A stretch of 64,000 nucleotides of DNA from Chitinophagaceae bacterium (GTDB lineage Bacteria; Bacteroidota; Bacteroidia; Chitinophagales; Chitinophagaceae), in assembly GCA_025363355.1 (NCBI GenBank), contig JANYEB010000037.1:1-64000 (forward strand). Reading direction: 5' to 3'. The notes under the pieces are model-generated. The model had not been told where the DNA came from. It ran no database searches and saw nothing but the letters and a program-made list of their open reading frames with translations. Shown piece after piece: positions 9,300 to 19,680 of this stretch (position 1 is the first letter of the stretch; every line of letters starts with the position of its first letter). A program made the translations under genes and the position numbers.

Positions 9300-11402
9300 A
9301 TGTCAGTATTTAATCAAAACCGAAGCAGAGTGGTGCAAACCATTTTTGTGGTGGCTTTTGTAATCATATTACTTCAGTTAATCAATCTTCAAATAATATC
9401 TTCAAAATATAGAATAGCTGCCGATGAAAATGCTAATCTTAGAAAAACTATTTATCCCAATAGAGGAATCATTTTCGATAGAAAAAAACACAGTCTTTTA
9501 GAGAATGTGATAATGTATGATTTAATTGTAACACCATCAGAAACCAAAGGATTAGACACTTTGGCTTTTTGTAATATGATGGATATTGATACAACAGCCT
9601 ACAAAAAACGTATTTTAAAAATTCTTGGCAAAACAGGTAGTGCTGTTAAACCAGGAACTTTTGAAGCATTGCTAACGCCCGAAAAATATGCACGCCTTTC
9701 AGAAAATATGTATCGCTTTCCTGGTTTTTTATTAAGTGAACGTTCTGTTAGAAGTTATCCATACAATGCAGCAGGAAATGTACTTGGCTATATTGCAGAA
9801 GTTGATACTGGTTTTCTAAGAAGACATAAAGAGGAGGGCTACGAAATGGGTGATTATGTAGGCTTTACAGGGCTAGAAAGAACCTATGAAAAAGTGTTGA
9901 TGGGGCAACGAGGAGTAAAACGTCTTATAAAAGACAAACTTAGTCGTAATATGGGTTCTTACGAAAATGGACTGTTTGATACAGTTGCTATTGCAGGAAA
10001 AAATTTATACAGTAGCATTGATATTGAACTACAAAAATTGGGTGAAAAATTAATGACAGATAAGGTAGGAAGTATTGTTGCCATTAACCCTAAAACTGGT
10101 GGTATTTTATGTATGGTGAGTGCTCCAACTTATAACCCCAATTATTTAACTGGTCCAGAGAGAAGAAAACATTTTGGAGAACTTTTTACAGATCCACGAA
10201 AACCTTTAATTAACAGACCTGTTAGTAATAAATCATCGCCTGGCTCTACTTTTAAAACAGTTGTAGGTATTGTTGGTTTGGCAGAGGGCGTGATTGACGA
10301 ACACTATTCGTTAAGTTGTGGAGGTGCTTTCTGGGGCTGTGGCAATGGCAAACCAAAATGTTTAGATAAAGGAACATTTAATATTAAAGGTGCCATTGCT
10401 GTTAGTGATAACACTTTTTTTGCAACAGTATATAAAAAAATATTAGACCAAAATAAATATCCAAATACTGATACAGCTTTAGAAGTTTTCAATCGATATG
10501 CCCATTCTTTTGGATTAGGAAGTAAACTCGGAATTGATTTGCCATCTGAAACAAGAGGCAATATTCCATCCTCTGCATTTTACAGAAAAATGCACAGTGT
10601 TAAGTGGAACTCTTGCAATATTATCTCAAATGCAATTGGTCAAGGAGAGGTTGAGGCATCGCTTTTACAACTTGCAAACGTAATGGCAACTATTGCTAAT
10701 AAAGGGCATTTTTACACGCCACATTTGATTGATTCTATTGAAGGAGGAGATGAATATAAATTGCTAGCTAGTTATAAAATAAAGCATAATGTTTTAAATG
10801 TACCAGATAGTGTTTTTGAAGATGTACACGATGGAATGCAAGCTGTAATGGAGTATGGAACTGGTGCTGGTGTTAAAGTTGAAGGCATTACTATTTGTGG
10901 TAAAACGGGTACTGTTGAAAATTACACCAAGGGCGAAAAACAAAAAGACCACGCATTTTTTGGAGCATTTGCACCCAGAGAAAACCCAAGAATTGCTATT
11001 GCTGTAATGTGCGAAAATGCTGGTTTTGGCTCTCAATCATCTGCACCAATTGCTAGCTTATTAATTGAAAAATATTTAAGAGATAGTATTAAAGGAGATG
11101 AACGAAAAAAGCTTGAAGAAAAAATCACCAAAACCAAGTTGATTCCTAAAATAATGCAGCTGCAAATAGAAGCAATGGAGGCTTTAAGAAAGGCAAAATT
11201 AGATTCTGTTAATGGCTTGCTTGAGATGGATAAAGAAGGCAGAGACAGCTCAGAAGTTGAACAAGAAACTGAAAAGCCAGTAATATCAAACCCTTTGCCA
11301 GCAAGTCCAGTAAAAGATAGTAAAAAAACAAATGATACTTCTAGTGCTGCTTTGCTTAATGAAGAGAAAAAAAATAGTAAAGCTAAAAAAGCAGTTATTT
11401 AA
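9300..11402 (+). CDS. mrdA: Penicillin-binding protein 2 (peptidoglycan D,D-transpeptidase)
   Basis: N-terminal TM, dimerisation domain, SSPGSTFK (SxxK), SDN and KTGT motifs. Confidence 0.92.
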   Translation: MSVFNQNRSRVVQTIFVVAFVIILLQLINLQIISSKYRIAADENANLRKTIYPNRGIIFDRKKHSLLENVIMYDLIVTPSETKGLDTLAFCNMMDIDTTAYKKRILKILGKTGSAVKPGTFEALLTPEKYARLSENMYRFPGFLLSERSVRSYPYNAAGNVLGYIAEVDTGFLRRHKEEGYEMGDYVGFTGLERTYEKVLMGQRGVKRLIKDKLSRNMGSYENGLFDTVAIAGKNLYSSIDIELQKLGEKLMTDKVGSIVAINPKTGGILCMVSAPTYNPNYLTGPERRKHFGELFTDPRKPLINRPVSNKSSPGSTFKTVVGIVGLAEGVIDEHYSLSCGGAFWGCGNGKPKCLDKGTFNIKGAIAVSDNTFFATVYKKILDQNKYPNTDTALEVFNRYAHSFGLGSKLGIDLPSETRGNIPSSAFYRKMHSVKWNSCNIISNAIGQGEVEASLLQLANVMATIANKGHFYTPHLIDSIEGGDEYKLLASYKIKHNVLNVPDSVFEDVHDGMQAVMEYGTGAGVKVEGITICGKTGTVENYTKGEKQKDHAFFGAFAPRENPRIAIAVMCENAGFGSQSSAPIASLLIEKYLRDSIKGDERKKLEEKITKTKLIPKIMQLQIEAMEALRKAKLDSVNGLLEMDKEGRDSSEVEQETEKPVISNPLPASPVKDSKKTNDTSSAALLNEEKKNSKAKKAVI

Positions 11403-11518
11403 CTTTATGTGAGAATGTTTATTGAGCGTATTAAAATTTGTATTAAGAAGTCGTTACCAAAATTTTAATTCAGCCAATATTCTAAGTTGTTTATATTCAT
11501 GCCTCTAAAACAACGATT

Positions 11519-12259
11519 ATGCTTGAATGGCAAACAGGAAAAGTTATTGATATACAAGACGCTTCTTCCTCAACAAAACGGTTCTTTATAGAAATTCCAG
11601 TAACGCCCGATTTTGAATTCGAAGCTGGTCAGTTTGTAACACTTGATTTGCCCATTCACGAACAAAAAAATAAGCGTTGGCGTAGCTATTCTATTGCATC
11701 AGCACCAAATGGTACTAATATTATTGAACTAGTAATTGTATTGCTTGAAGGTGGTTTGGGCACCACCTATTTATTTAATCAGGTATCAATTGGTAGCGAG
11801 TTAACACTGCGTGGTCCACAGGGAAAATTCACATTACCAGAAACTATAGAAAAAGATTTATACCTTATTTGCACAGGCACTGGTATTGCACCATTTAGGT
11901 CGATGGTCAACTATATCCACGAAAATAATATATCACATAGAAATATTTATTTAGTGTTTGGCTGCAGACAGCTTGGCGATTGTTTGTATAAAGATGAGCT
12001 GCTAGCCTTGCAAGAAAAATTAGTTGGGTTTCATTATATGCCTTGCTTTTCAAGAGAAGTAGATGTGCCAAATTTTGGACACAAAGGTTATGTGCACGAA
12101 GCGTATACATCAATGGCTTTAACAAATAAAATTGATGAAGAGCTTGCTCCTTCTGCATTCTATTTGTGTGGCTGGAAAAATATGATTGATGAAGCCAAAC
12201 AACGAATTGTAGATTTAGGTTTTGATAGAAAAGCAATTCACTTAGAGTTGTATGGATAA
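11519..12259 (+). CDS. FAD/NAD(P)-binding ferredoxin reductase-type oxidoreductase
   Basis: RSYSIAS FAD motif, GPQGKFTLP, CTGTGIAPFRSM NAD(P)-binding motif, C-terminal CGWKNMIDEAK. Confidence 0.88.
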   Translation: MLEWQTGKVIDIQDASSSTKRFFIEIPVTPDFEFEAGQFVTLDLPIHEQKNKRWRSYSIASAPNGTNIIELVIVLLEGGLGTTYLFNQVSIGSELTLRGPQGKFTLPETIEKDLYLICTGTGIAPFRSMVNYIHENNISHRNIYLVFGCRQLGDCLYKDELLALQEKLVGFHYMPCFSREVDVPNFGHKGYVHEAYTSMALTNKIDEELAPSAFYLCGWKNMIDEAKQRIVDLGFDRKAIHLELYG

Positions 12260-12361
12260 TACTTTTATTTATAGAAGTATTTACAGCAATAATTTTTCTT
12301 TGTTAACGATGATAAATCAGTTAATTGTTGTTATCTATATTTGCTTTGTTTAACTACATAA

Positions 12362-13126
12362 ATGCAACCACTTTCAGTTTCTATTATCACATTTAATGAG
12401 GCAAAAAATATTGCTCGTTGTTTAGATAGCGTAAAAGATATCGCTAACGAAATTGTAGTGATAGATTCTAATTCTACTGACGACACAGAAAGCATTTGCA
12501 AGCAATATGGGGTTAAGTTTTACAAACAAGTTTTCTTAGGATATATTGAGCAAAAGAATTTTGCTTTAGAACACTGCAAACACAATGCTGTATTATGTTT
12601 AGATGCAGATGAGTGTTTAAGCCCTGAGCTGATACAATCTATTAAAAAAGCCAAACAAAACGATTTTCCTGGCTATGCTTATGTAATGAATCGTTGCACA
12701 AATTTTTGTGGTAAATGGATTAAACATGGCACTTGGTATCCTGATAGGAAATTAAGATTATTCAACAAACAAAAAGGGAAATGGGGTGGCGTTAATCCAC
12801 ACGACAAAATTGAAATGCGAGGCAATGTTAAGTCTGTGTTTTTAAAAGGAGATATACATCATTATAGTTATTACACAGTTGAGGAAGTATTAACGCAGCA
12901 AAACAAATTCACAACTATACAAGCTAAAGCAATGTTTGATCAAGGAAAACGTAGTAGTTTATTTAAACTATTTGTTAATCCTCTTACAGCTTTTATAAGT
13001 GGCTATATTTTTAAGCTTGGTTTTTTAGACGGTGTTGATGGATTCTTTATTGCATCAACAGTATCATATAATACAATGGTTAAATATTACAAGTTGATGA
13101 GGTTGCAGAGGGAAAAACAGCAATGA
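12362..13126 (+). CDS. Glycosyltransferase family 2 (WaaE/KdtX-like)
   Basis: SVSIITFNEAKNIARCLDSVKDIANEIVVIDSNSTDDTE and LDADECLSPEL motifs. Confidence 0.88.
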   Translation: MQPLSVSIITFNEAKNIARCLDSVKDIANEIVVIDSNSTDDTESICKQYGVKFYKQVFLGYIEQKNFALEHCKHNAVLCLDADECLSPELIQSIKKAKQNDFPGYAYVMNRCTNFCGKWIKHGTWYPDRKLRLFNKQKGKWGGVNPHDKIEMRGNVKSVFLKGDIHHYSYYTVEEVLTQQNKFTTIQAKAMFDQGKRSSLFKLFVNPLTAFISGYIFKLGFLDGVDGFFIASTVSYNTMVKYYKLMRLQREKQQ

Positions 13127-13144
13127 AAAAACGTGAAATCCACA

Positions 13145-14143
13145 TCAACGTTTTCTGAAAAAATAATCATTGATTCTCGTTGGCTTTTCTGTTGCATCAA
13201 CAATGGTGTTAGTTCCAATAATGATAGTTTTTATTATTTCAGCAATGAGATTACAATCGATTGTTTGTATTTCATCTTTTAAATGATGGTAGAATTCATC
13301 ATCGGGAGAAGTTGCTAAAATCGTATGTGCTGGAATTCTTTTATGAACAAAAGGTATATTATCTGAACGCCAAAATAAGTTTTCATATTTAAAAGGATCG
13401 CTTTCAATAAAACTTCTTCCATATTTTTTTAAGTCATATTTTTTTAGGTTTCTGTTTAATATATTAATCAAATTAGAATACTCACAGCCAGTCATATAAG
13501 GTTTGCTTTTTTCAAAATGACTTCTTCCAATCATGTCAAAATTTATCATTGCTACTACTGCATTTTCATCTACTTGCTTTGCAGAAAACTTTGAACCTAA
13601 TAAACCAACTTCTTCCCCAGTAAATGCAATAAACATAATGCTTCGTTCATTATTGTTTGCTATGGAAAAATACTTTGCTAGGGTAATCAAGGCACTCACT
13701 CCAGAAGCATTGTCATTTGCACCATTAAAAATTGTATCATACTCTTCTGCAACGCTATCTCGCCTGAAGTTTGGATGTGGGTTTGTTTTTAGTGTGCCAA
13801 TATGGTCATAATGTGCTGAAAAAATGATTAACTCATTCGGCTTACTTTTTCCTTTTAGCAACCCAATAACATTGTTACCTATAGAATCAATCTTTTCAAA
13901 ATATCCGTTCAATCCCTGCACTTGTTTTAATCCAATATTCTGAAAACTTTTGGCAATGATGAGTGCAGCTTTTAAGTTTTCTGCTGTACCAGTTAACCTG
14001 CCATTTAAACTATCAGAAGATAATGTTTCAATAATAGCGTGAATTGAGTCTACATTAATGGTTACATCCATCAACTGCTGTGAAGTTGCAGCTTTTGAAA
14101 ATAAAATTAATACACAAGATAATATTATGAATTTGTTTCTCAT
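13145..14143 (-). CDS. Secreted M28-family metallopeptidase
   Basis: N-terminal signal peptide; SAHYDHIGT, NGANDNASGVSALI and FTGEEVGLLGS motifs. Confidence 0.9.
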   Translation of the reverse strand: MRNKFIILSCVLILFSKAATSQQLMDVTINVDSIHAIIETLSSDSLNGRLTGTAENLKAALIIAKSFQNIGLKQVQGLNGYFEKIDSIGNNVIGLLKGKSKPNELIIFSAHYDHIGTLKTNPHPNFRRDSVAEEYDTIFNGANDNASGVSALITLAKYFSIANNNERSIMFIAFTGEEVGLLGSKFSAKQVDENAVVAMINFDMIGRSHFEKSKPYMTGCEYSNLINILNRNLKKYDLKKYGRSFIESDPFKYENLFWRSDNIPFVHKRIPAHTILATSPDDEFYHHLKDEIQTIDCNLIAEIIKTIIIGTNTIVDATEKPTRINDYFFRKR

Positions 14144-14153
14144 TTCTTACTTT

Positions 14154-14885
14154 CTATAACAATTTAGCAGCTTTTTCTAAATCTTCAGGTGTATCAATTT
14201 CAACGCCCATATAATCTGCAACAACCATTTTTAAAGGAATTCCATTTTCTAAATACCTAAGACATTCAATTTTTTCAGCAACTTCTAAAGGCGTCATTTC
14301 CCATTTGGTAAAATTCATTAAAGCTTGCTTGCGAAATGCATACACACCAATATGTTCATAATAAATAGGCGTCACATTTTTGTCTCTGTGATATGGAATA
14401 ACACTTCGGCTAAACATCAATGAATTCATATTTTTATCAACAGCTACTTTAACATAGTTGGGATCTGCAATAGATTTCTCATCTTTTAAAATCTGCATTA
14501 AGCTGGCTACTTGCACACTATTATCATTAAATTCTTCAAGCAATTTTTCAATGGGTTCTCGTTTAACAAAAGGTTCATCGCCTTGTACATTTACAATTAT
14601 ATCAATATCTAAATCTATTGCTGCTTCTGCAATTCTGTCACTACCACTTTCGTGAGAACGCTTACTCATAATAGCTTTGCCACCACTGTTAGTAATTTCA
14701 TTAAAAATGATATCACTATCTGTTACAATAATTACTTCATTAAACAATCCTGTTGCAATGGTGTTATCGTAAGTGTGACGAATAACTGTTTTGTTGCCCA
14801 GCATTTGCATTAGCTTGGCAGGAAATCTAGTGGCAGCATACCTTGCAGGAATCATTGCAACTTTTGTAAGTGATGATGAATTCAT
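14154..14885 (-). CDS. kdsB: 3-deoxy-manno-octulosonate cytidylyltransferase
   Basis: MIPARYAATRFPAKLM, VQGDEPFV and IEQLECLRYLENG-like (KIECLRYLENGIPL) motifs; start trimmed to MNSSSLTKV. Confidence 0.95.
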   Translation of the reverse strand: MNSSSLTKVAMIPARYAATRFPAKLMQMLGNKTVIRHTYDNTIATGLFNEVIIVTDSDIIFNEITNSGGKAIMSKRSHESGSDRIAEAAIDLDIDIIVNVQGDEPFVKREPIEKLLEEFNDNSVQVASLMQILKDEKSIADPNYVKVAVDKNMNSLMFSRSVIPYHRDKNVTPIYYEHIGVYAFRKQALMNFTKWEMTPLEVAEKIECLRYLENGIPLKMVVADYMGVEIDTPEDLEKAAKLL

Positions 14886-14967
14886 ATTTTCTATATTAAA
14901 AAACAAATTTAGTTGCTTGGTTTTATGTATTGATGAATAAACTTAATATTGTATCAACAAATCTTAT

Positions 14968-15912
14968 ATGTCATTTTCTGTCAACATCAATCAATCAAAA
15001 ACTTATCAATCAATTATTTTATCTGATGATGTATCAAATACAGTAGCTGAAATTTTTTGTTTTGGTGGTTTATTAAACTCTTTTTCAATTGAGCAAGATG
15101 GAGAATTGTTTAACCTAGTGGATGCTTATACAGATACTGATGATGCTATTGCAAAACGAAACACTTGGTTTAAAAGTTGCAGACTAAGTCCATTTCCTTG
15201 TAGACTAAAAAATGGAGTTTATGAATTGCACAACGAGCAATTTAAAATTGAAAAATTTTATTTAGGAGAGAACGCAATGCACGGAATTATTTATGATGCT
15301 ATTTATGATATTACAAAAACTGAAGCCAATGAAAACTATGCTTTGGTTGATTTAAGTTATGATTATAAAGGAGAAGACAAAGGATATCCATTTGCTTTTA
15401 GCACAAGACTTATTTGGAAACTTGAAGCAAATAATTTGTTAAGCGTTAGTTCTTATGTAATCAATAAAAGCAATGCAATAATTCCTTATTGTGAAGGATG
15501 GCATCCATATTTTAAATTGGATAGTCCTGTTGATGATTGCACATTAGAATTTGATGCAAGTGATTTACTAGAACTCGACTCAAACAGTATCCCAACTGGA
15601 AATTTAATTGAAGAAAAAAGATTCAACCAACCAACACTACTTAAAAATATTTCTTTAGATAACTGTTTTGTTTTAGATAAAAAAATAAAACAGCCTAAAT
15701 GTATTTTGAAGGGAAAACAATTGGCTCTAAGTGTTATTCCTGCTGCATCTTATCCTTATTTACAAATCTTTACACCAGACCATAAGGAGAATATTGCCAT
15801 TGAAAATTTAAGTGCTGCACCCGATGCTTTTAATAATAAAATTGGGCTGCAAATGTTGCAACCCAATCAAGAATATTATTTTAAAACGAGTTACCAAATA
15901 GAAAAATTATAG
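14968..15912 (+). CDS. Aldose 1-epimerase family protein
   Basis: GWHPYFKL and late YLQIFTPDHKENIAIENLSAAPDAFN are mutarotase-like motifs. Confidence 0.85.
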   Translation: MSFSVNINQSKTYQSIILSDDVSNTVAEIFCFGGLLNSFSIEQDGELFNLVDAYTDTDDAIAKRNTWFKSCRLSPFPCRLKNGVYELHNEQFKIEKFYLGENAMHGIIYDAIYDITKTEANENYALVDLSYDYKGEDKGYPFAFSTRLIWKLEANNLLSVSSYVINKSNAIIPYCEGWHPYFKLDSPVDDCTLEFDASDLLELDSNSIPTGNLIEEKRFNQPTLLKNISLDNCFVLDKKIKQPKCILKGKQLALSVIPAASYPYLQIFTPDHKENIAIENLSAAPDAFNNKIGLQMLQPNQEYYFKTSYQIEKL

Positions 15913-16575
15913 TTATACAGTAGCACTTTTTTTACTGATAAATGTTTGTGCTATTGATTTAATGGTATAATAAAATACAGCCATCATTGCAGCAAATAAA
16001 ATAGTAAAACCCCAAGTAGTTGTGTGATGAAATGGATGTATGATTCTTTGAAACGAAGCATCAAACAAACCATCAATATCTGTAATAATATTCCAACTAT
16101 TAAAACGCAAAAATCTACCTATATAAATTCCATAGCCACATAATAAAAAACTGGTAAGAACAATTGATTTTACAACAGTTGGTTTTAGATGTCTTGAAAG
16201 AAATTGCTCCACTTGAATTAGTGATATTAATCCTATAATTAAACCATTCCAAACAGCACTAATACAGATAAGCAAATCGAACCAATATGGTATAGGTGGA
16301 CGTTCTACATAATGAAAAAAATCTGTAATAATATATGGAGCATTGGGATAGAAAAACAGCCAACCAAAAATTATAATTATTGATTTTATGCCTAACTTTT
16401 TCTGTTTGAGCAAATGACTACTTAACACCAAAGGAGTGATTGCAAGAAATATATTCCACACAAAAAATATATACGTTAAACTATGTGTTAATACAATTCT
16501 TGTTGTTAGCAAAAGCATTGTAAATGCTACAGACAAGACGAACATTTTATTTGTTGCTGTTATTTTATTTTTCAT
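15913..16575 (-). CDS. DUF1361-family multi-pass membrane protein
   Basis: FFYPNAPYIITDFFH and YGIYIGRFLRFNSWNI resemble the DUF1361 family. Confidence 0.75.
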   Translation of the reverse strand: MKNKITATNKMFVLSVAFTMLLLTTRIVLTHSLTYIFFVWNIFLAITPLVLSSHLLKQKKLGIKSIIIIFGWLFFYPNAPYIITDFFHYVERPPIPYWFDLLICISAVWNGLIIGLISLIQVEQFLSRHLKPTVVKSIVLTSFLLCGYGIYIGRFLRFNSWNIITDIDGLFDASFQRIIHPFHHTTTWGFTILFAAMMAVFYYTIKSIAQTFISKKSATV

Positions 16576-16932
16576 TTATAAAATTTTAGGTAAGAAAATA
16601 ATTAAGCCAATAATTACACTAATAATAGCAGCCCACATTACAGCAGCTGCTGCAATATCTTTAACAATTTTAATAATAGGATGATATTCTTCTTGCACCA
16701 CATTGCATAGGTTTTCAATGGCTGTGTTCAGCATTTCTAAACCTATCACAAATCCAATACACACTACAACAAACAGCCATTCGGTTGTGCTAATTCTCAA
16801 ACCAACTGCTAGTGCTATTGCCAAAGCCGCAATGGCTAATTGTATGATTCCATTTATTTCGTGCAAGAAGAAATATCTCATCCCATTAAAAGCATTTGAA
16901 ATCGCTTCTAAAAAACTTTTATTTTTTTTCAT
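16576..16932 (-). CDS. dgkA: Diacylglycerol/undecaprenol kinase family protein
   Basis: 118 aa, small multi-TM; GLEMLNTAIENLCNVVQEEYHPIIKIVKDIAAAAV matches the DgkA signature. Confidence 0.92.
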   Translation of the reverse strand: MKKNKSFLEAISNAFNGMRYFFLHEINGIIQLAIAALAIALAVGLRISTTEWLFVVVCIGFVIGLEMLNTAIENLCNVVQEEYHPIIKIVKDIAAAAVMWAAIISVIIGLIIFLPKIL

Positions 16933-17000
16933 TTATGAATTTTAATGGATACTAAACAAGCTTTGTTCAGCATCCATTGTAAATGTTTTAAAACTTTATT

Positions 17001-18896
17001 TTATTCAGCAGCAGTGCCATACCAATTAATTTTTCTGCTACCAAACATTACTAATGCAAGGATGATGAATAAACCAATACTTCCAACAAGTAATGCAGCA
17101 TCTTCTAATCTTATAAGCACAAAAATGAAAGCGTATAAACAGGTAAGTAAGCTACCAAAAACACTAGCTGTTTTAATACTTTTAAAATGACTTTTTGCAT
17201 ACAATGTAATGAGCATTACTGTTGCTAAAGCTGCAATTAAATAAGCATAATCGAATAAAATAAATTCACTGATTGATAATAATAATGTGAAGAATATAAC
17301 CAATGCTATTCCTATTAAAACATATTGAACAGGGTGAATTGGTTTCTTTTGCATCAACTCTATAATAAAGAACAGTGCAAAGGTTAATCCAATAAATAAG
17401 ATGGCATATTTTACACTGCGATTTGTTTTTGTATATTGGTCTGCAGGCTGCACCATACTAACACCAAAAGCAAGATTTTGCTTGTTGAAATTGAAATCTT
17501 TTAGCACTGTACCAAAAGGAAGATTGGCATTGTTAAAACTCCACTTTGCTTGAAATCCTTGTTCGTTTACATCTCTTGTTCCTGGTAAATTACTACCATC
17601 AAATTTGGGATCTTTCCAAGTTGATTTGATATCAAAATTGCTATTGGCACTTAAGGGAATAAAGTGCAATCTTTCACTTCCTTTTATTTTTAATTGCATA
17701 TCAAAAATCAAAGATTTTTGTAGGTCTTCTAAAGTTAGAGCTACGTTGGCAGACAAGCCAATTGCCTCAATATCTTTTGTTGTAGATTCTGTTCTAACAT
17801 ATTCTTCCTGACCATTACTAACTGGTGTTGCAATAGTTTCAAATTGTTTGGTTGGTAATCCTGGTGCTAAATCATATTTTGTTCCATTAAAACTAATATT
17901 TACCTTTTCTTCAATACCTTTAAAGTCACTGATGCCATAGCAAATTTTTGCTTCACTAAGTTGTAACGAACTTAGCTCTATATCTTTTGGTAACTGTATT
18001 TTAAAGTTGCCTGTCGTTTTTATATCACTTCTATAAAGAAGAATTTTATATATAGAACGAGGTCTGATTTCTGGATTGATTGTTCCGCTAACGTTTAAGT
18101 TTTCTGGCAACAAGTAAAGATGCTTTTTTACTAATTCATCGTTTTCTTTTACCTGATAAGGGATGTATAAATAAGGACCAGAAAGGGTTTGTTGTGTTGA
18201 CCATCCGTTGGTTACATCTTTAACTACTTCCTGCTGCCTTTTTTCTCGTTCAGATACCAGATTGCTCACAAACACAGTTGGGATTAGCATTAATAAAATC
18301 AATGCACCTGTTACAACTCCTTTAAAAAGAATTTTGTTTGCACTGTTTGATTCTGGTTTCTTACTCTTCCAATCTGTAGAAGGATTGATGTTTACATTTT
18401 CGTTTGCATTGTTGCCAAAATTTGTGGCATCTTGAAATTGATTTTGTTCCATAAAATTGTTGATTTGAGATGATGAAAAATAATTATTGATTGATTTGTG
18501 AATAATTGAAATAGCTATAAGTGAACAGAGGAAAAGTGCTAGAGATGCAATGGCAGTATGATATATAAAATTGGTTAACAAACTCTCGCTGCTGGAGTTG
18601 ATTAATCCAAACAAAACAGCATAAGGGAGTGTGGATATAAAGCAGATTAAATACAACAATTGCAATTTTACTTTTTGCTGTATGTTTTTGCGTTGTTCTA
18701 TCCAAGGAAGAGTGAGAAGTAAAATGATAAATACAGGCAAACTGCATAGTATAGAAAAGATAAATGCTATAATACAGTAAATGGTTAATGATGTATCAAA
18801 AATTATTGCATACATCAACCATCCAATTGCAAATACTGCACAAGTTAAAAACCAAATTGAAGCAGCTATGTTTGTTTTTGAAACTCGATTATTCAT
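17001..18896 (-). CDS. creD: CreD family inner-membrane protein with an additional ~160-aa N-terminal membrane domain
   Basis: LIPTVFVSNLVSEREKRQQEVVKDVTNGWSTQQTLSGPYLYIPY and the C-terminal multi-TM block are CreD-like. The first ~160 aa form a separate 4-TM region. Confidence 0.85.
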   Translation of the reverse strand: MNNRVSKTNIAASIWFLTCAVFAIGWLMYAIIFDTSLTIYCIIAFIFSILCSLPVFIILLLTLPWIEQRKNIQQKVKLQLLYLICFISTLPYAVLFGLINSSSESLLTNFIYHTAIASLALFLCSLIAISIIHKSINNYFSSSQINNFMEQNQFQDATNFGNNANENVNINPSTDWKSKKPESNSANKILFKGVVTGALILLMLIPTVFVSNLVSEREKRQQEVVKDVTNGWSTQQTLSGPYLYIPYQVKENDELVKKHLYLLPENLNVSGTINPEIRPRSIYKILLYRSDIKTTGNFKIQLPKDIELSSLQLSEAKICYGISDFKGIEEKVNISFNGTKYDLAPGLPTKQFETIATPVSNGQEEYVRTESTTKDIEAIGLSANVALTLEDLQKSLIFDMQLKIKGSERLHFIPLSANSNFDIKSTWKDPKFDGSNLPGTRDVNEQGFQAKWSFNNANLPFGTVLKDFNFNKQNLAFGVSMVQPADQYTKTNRSVKYAILFIGLTFALFFIIELMQKKPIHPVQYVLIGIALVIFFTLLLSISEFILFDYAYLIAALATVMLITLYAKSHFKSIKTASVFGSLLTCLYAFIFVLIRLEDAALLVGSIGLFIILALVMFGSRKINWYGTAAE

Positions 18897-18899
18897 TTG

Positions 18900-19304
18900 T
18901 TAATAGATTAAATATTCTTGAGAAGATGGATTAAGATGCTCATCGATTTGGGTTCTGGTTTTATGAATACCCATCCAACCGGCAACAATAGCTGCCAATG
19001 GAAAAAGCATTAACCAGCCTACATTCCAAACGTTTTTCCAAACGCCAAAAACACCAATAAGCGAGTAAGCAAAAGCAACTCCAATAGGAACAGCAAGAAT
19101 CAATATCAACCACTTTAAATCTGGATTAATGTTTGAAGATTTTACCAAGAGAAAAATAAGCGTATAAATAAGCCAAGCTATTATTCCAAAACCAACTGCT
19201 AGTAGCAAGGAATAACCATACATAATTGGCACTGCAATAACTGGCAGTGTTATAAGTGCGTAACTTAAAAGTGCATACCTAAATGTTATAAATGTTTGCT
19301 TCAT
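18900..19304 (-). CDS. Small hydrophobic membrane protein of the creD locus
   Basis: 134 aa, predicted four hydrophobic segments, 3 bp from creD, same strand. Confidence 0.6.
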   Translation of the reverse strand: MKQTFITFRYALLSYALITLPVIAVPIMYGYSLLLAVGFGIIAWLIYTLIFLLVKSSNINPDLKWLILILAVPIGVAFAYSLIGVFGVWKNVWNVGWLMLFPLAAIVAGWMGIHKTRTQIDEHLNPSSQEYLIY

Positions 19305-19346
19305 ATTAAAAGTGCTTTGAAATTCAAAGTGTATGTATAAAAAAAA

Positions 19347-19643
19347 TTATTTAGTTGAGTTAATCATTTTTTCAAGTGCTTCTATGTGTTGTTTAAAAGC
19401 TTTTTCGCCAACTTTTGTTGTTGTATATGTTGTATTGGTTTTTCTACCAATAAAACCTTTTAAAACTTTGATGTATCCACTTTCTTCTAAACCTTTTATA
19501 TGGCTTGCCAAGTTGCCATCTGTTATTTGCAATAGCTCTTTCAAGTCGTTAAAGTTTATTTCATCATTTACCATTAAAGCACTCATTATGCCTAATCGTA
19601 TTCGATTATCAAAAACCTTATTTAAATGTTGAATTGGGTTCAT
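19347..19643 (-). CDS. Winged-helix transcriptional regulator of the creD locus
   Basis: RLGIMSALMVNDEINFNDLKELLQITDGNLASHIKGLEESGYIKVLKGFIGRKTNTTYTTT is a typical wHTH. Confidence 0.85.
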   Translation of the reverse strand: MNPIQHLNKVFDNRIRLGIMSALMVNDEINFNDLKELLQITDGNLASHIKGLEESGYIKVLKGFIGRKTNTTYTTTKVGEKAFKQHIEALEKMINSTK

Positions 19644-19680
19644 TTTTTTAGTTTCATTATCACATCATCACAACTACAGA

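Noticed and set aside
9300-11402. Complete mre/mrd cell-shape operon
   Set aside because: Only PBP2 is present; neighbours are SemiSWEET and a ferredoxin reductase, with no mreB/C/D or rodA.
11907-12236. 109-aa minus ORF inside the ferredoxin reductase gene
   Set aside because: Antisense to conserved NAD(P)-binding motifs; no independent support.
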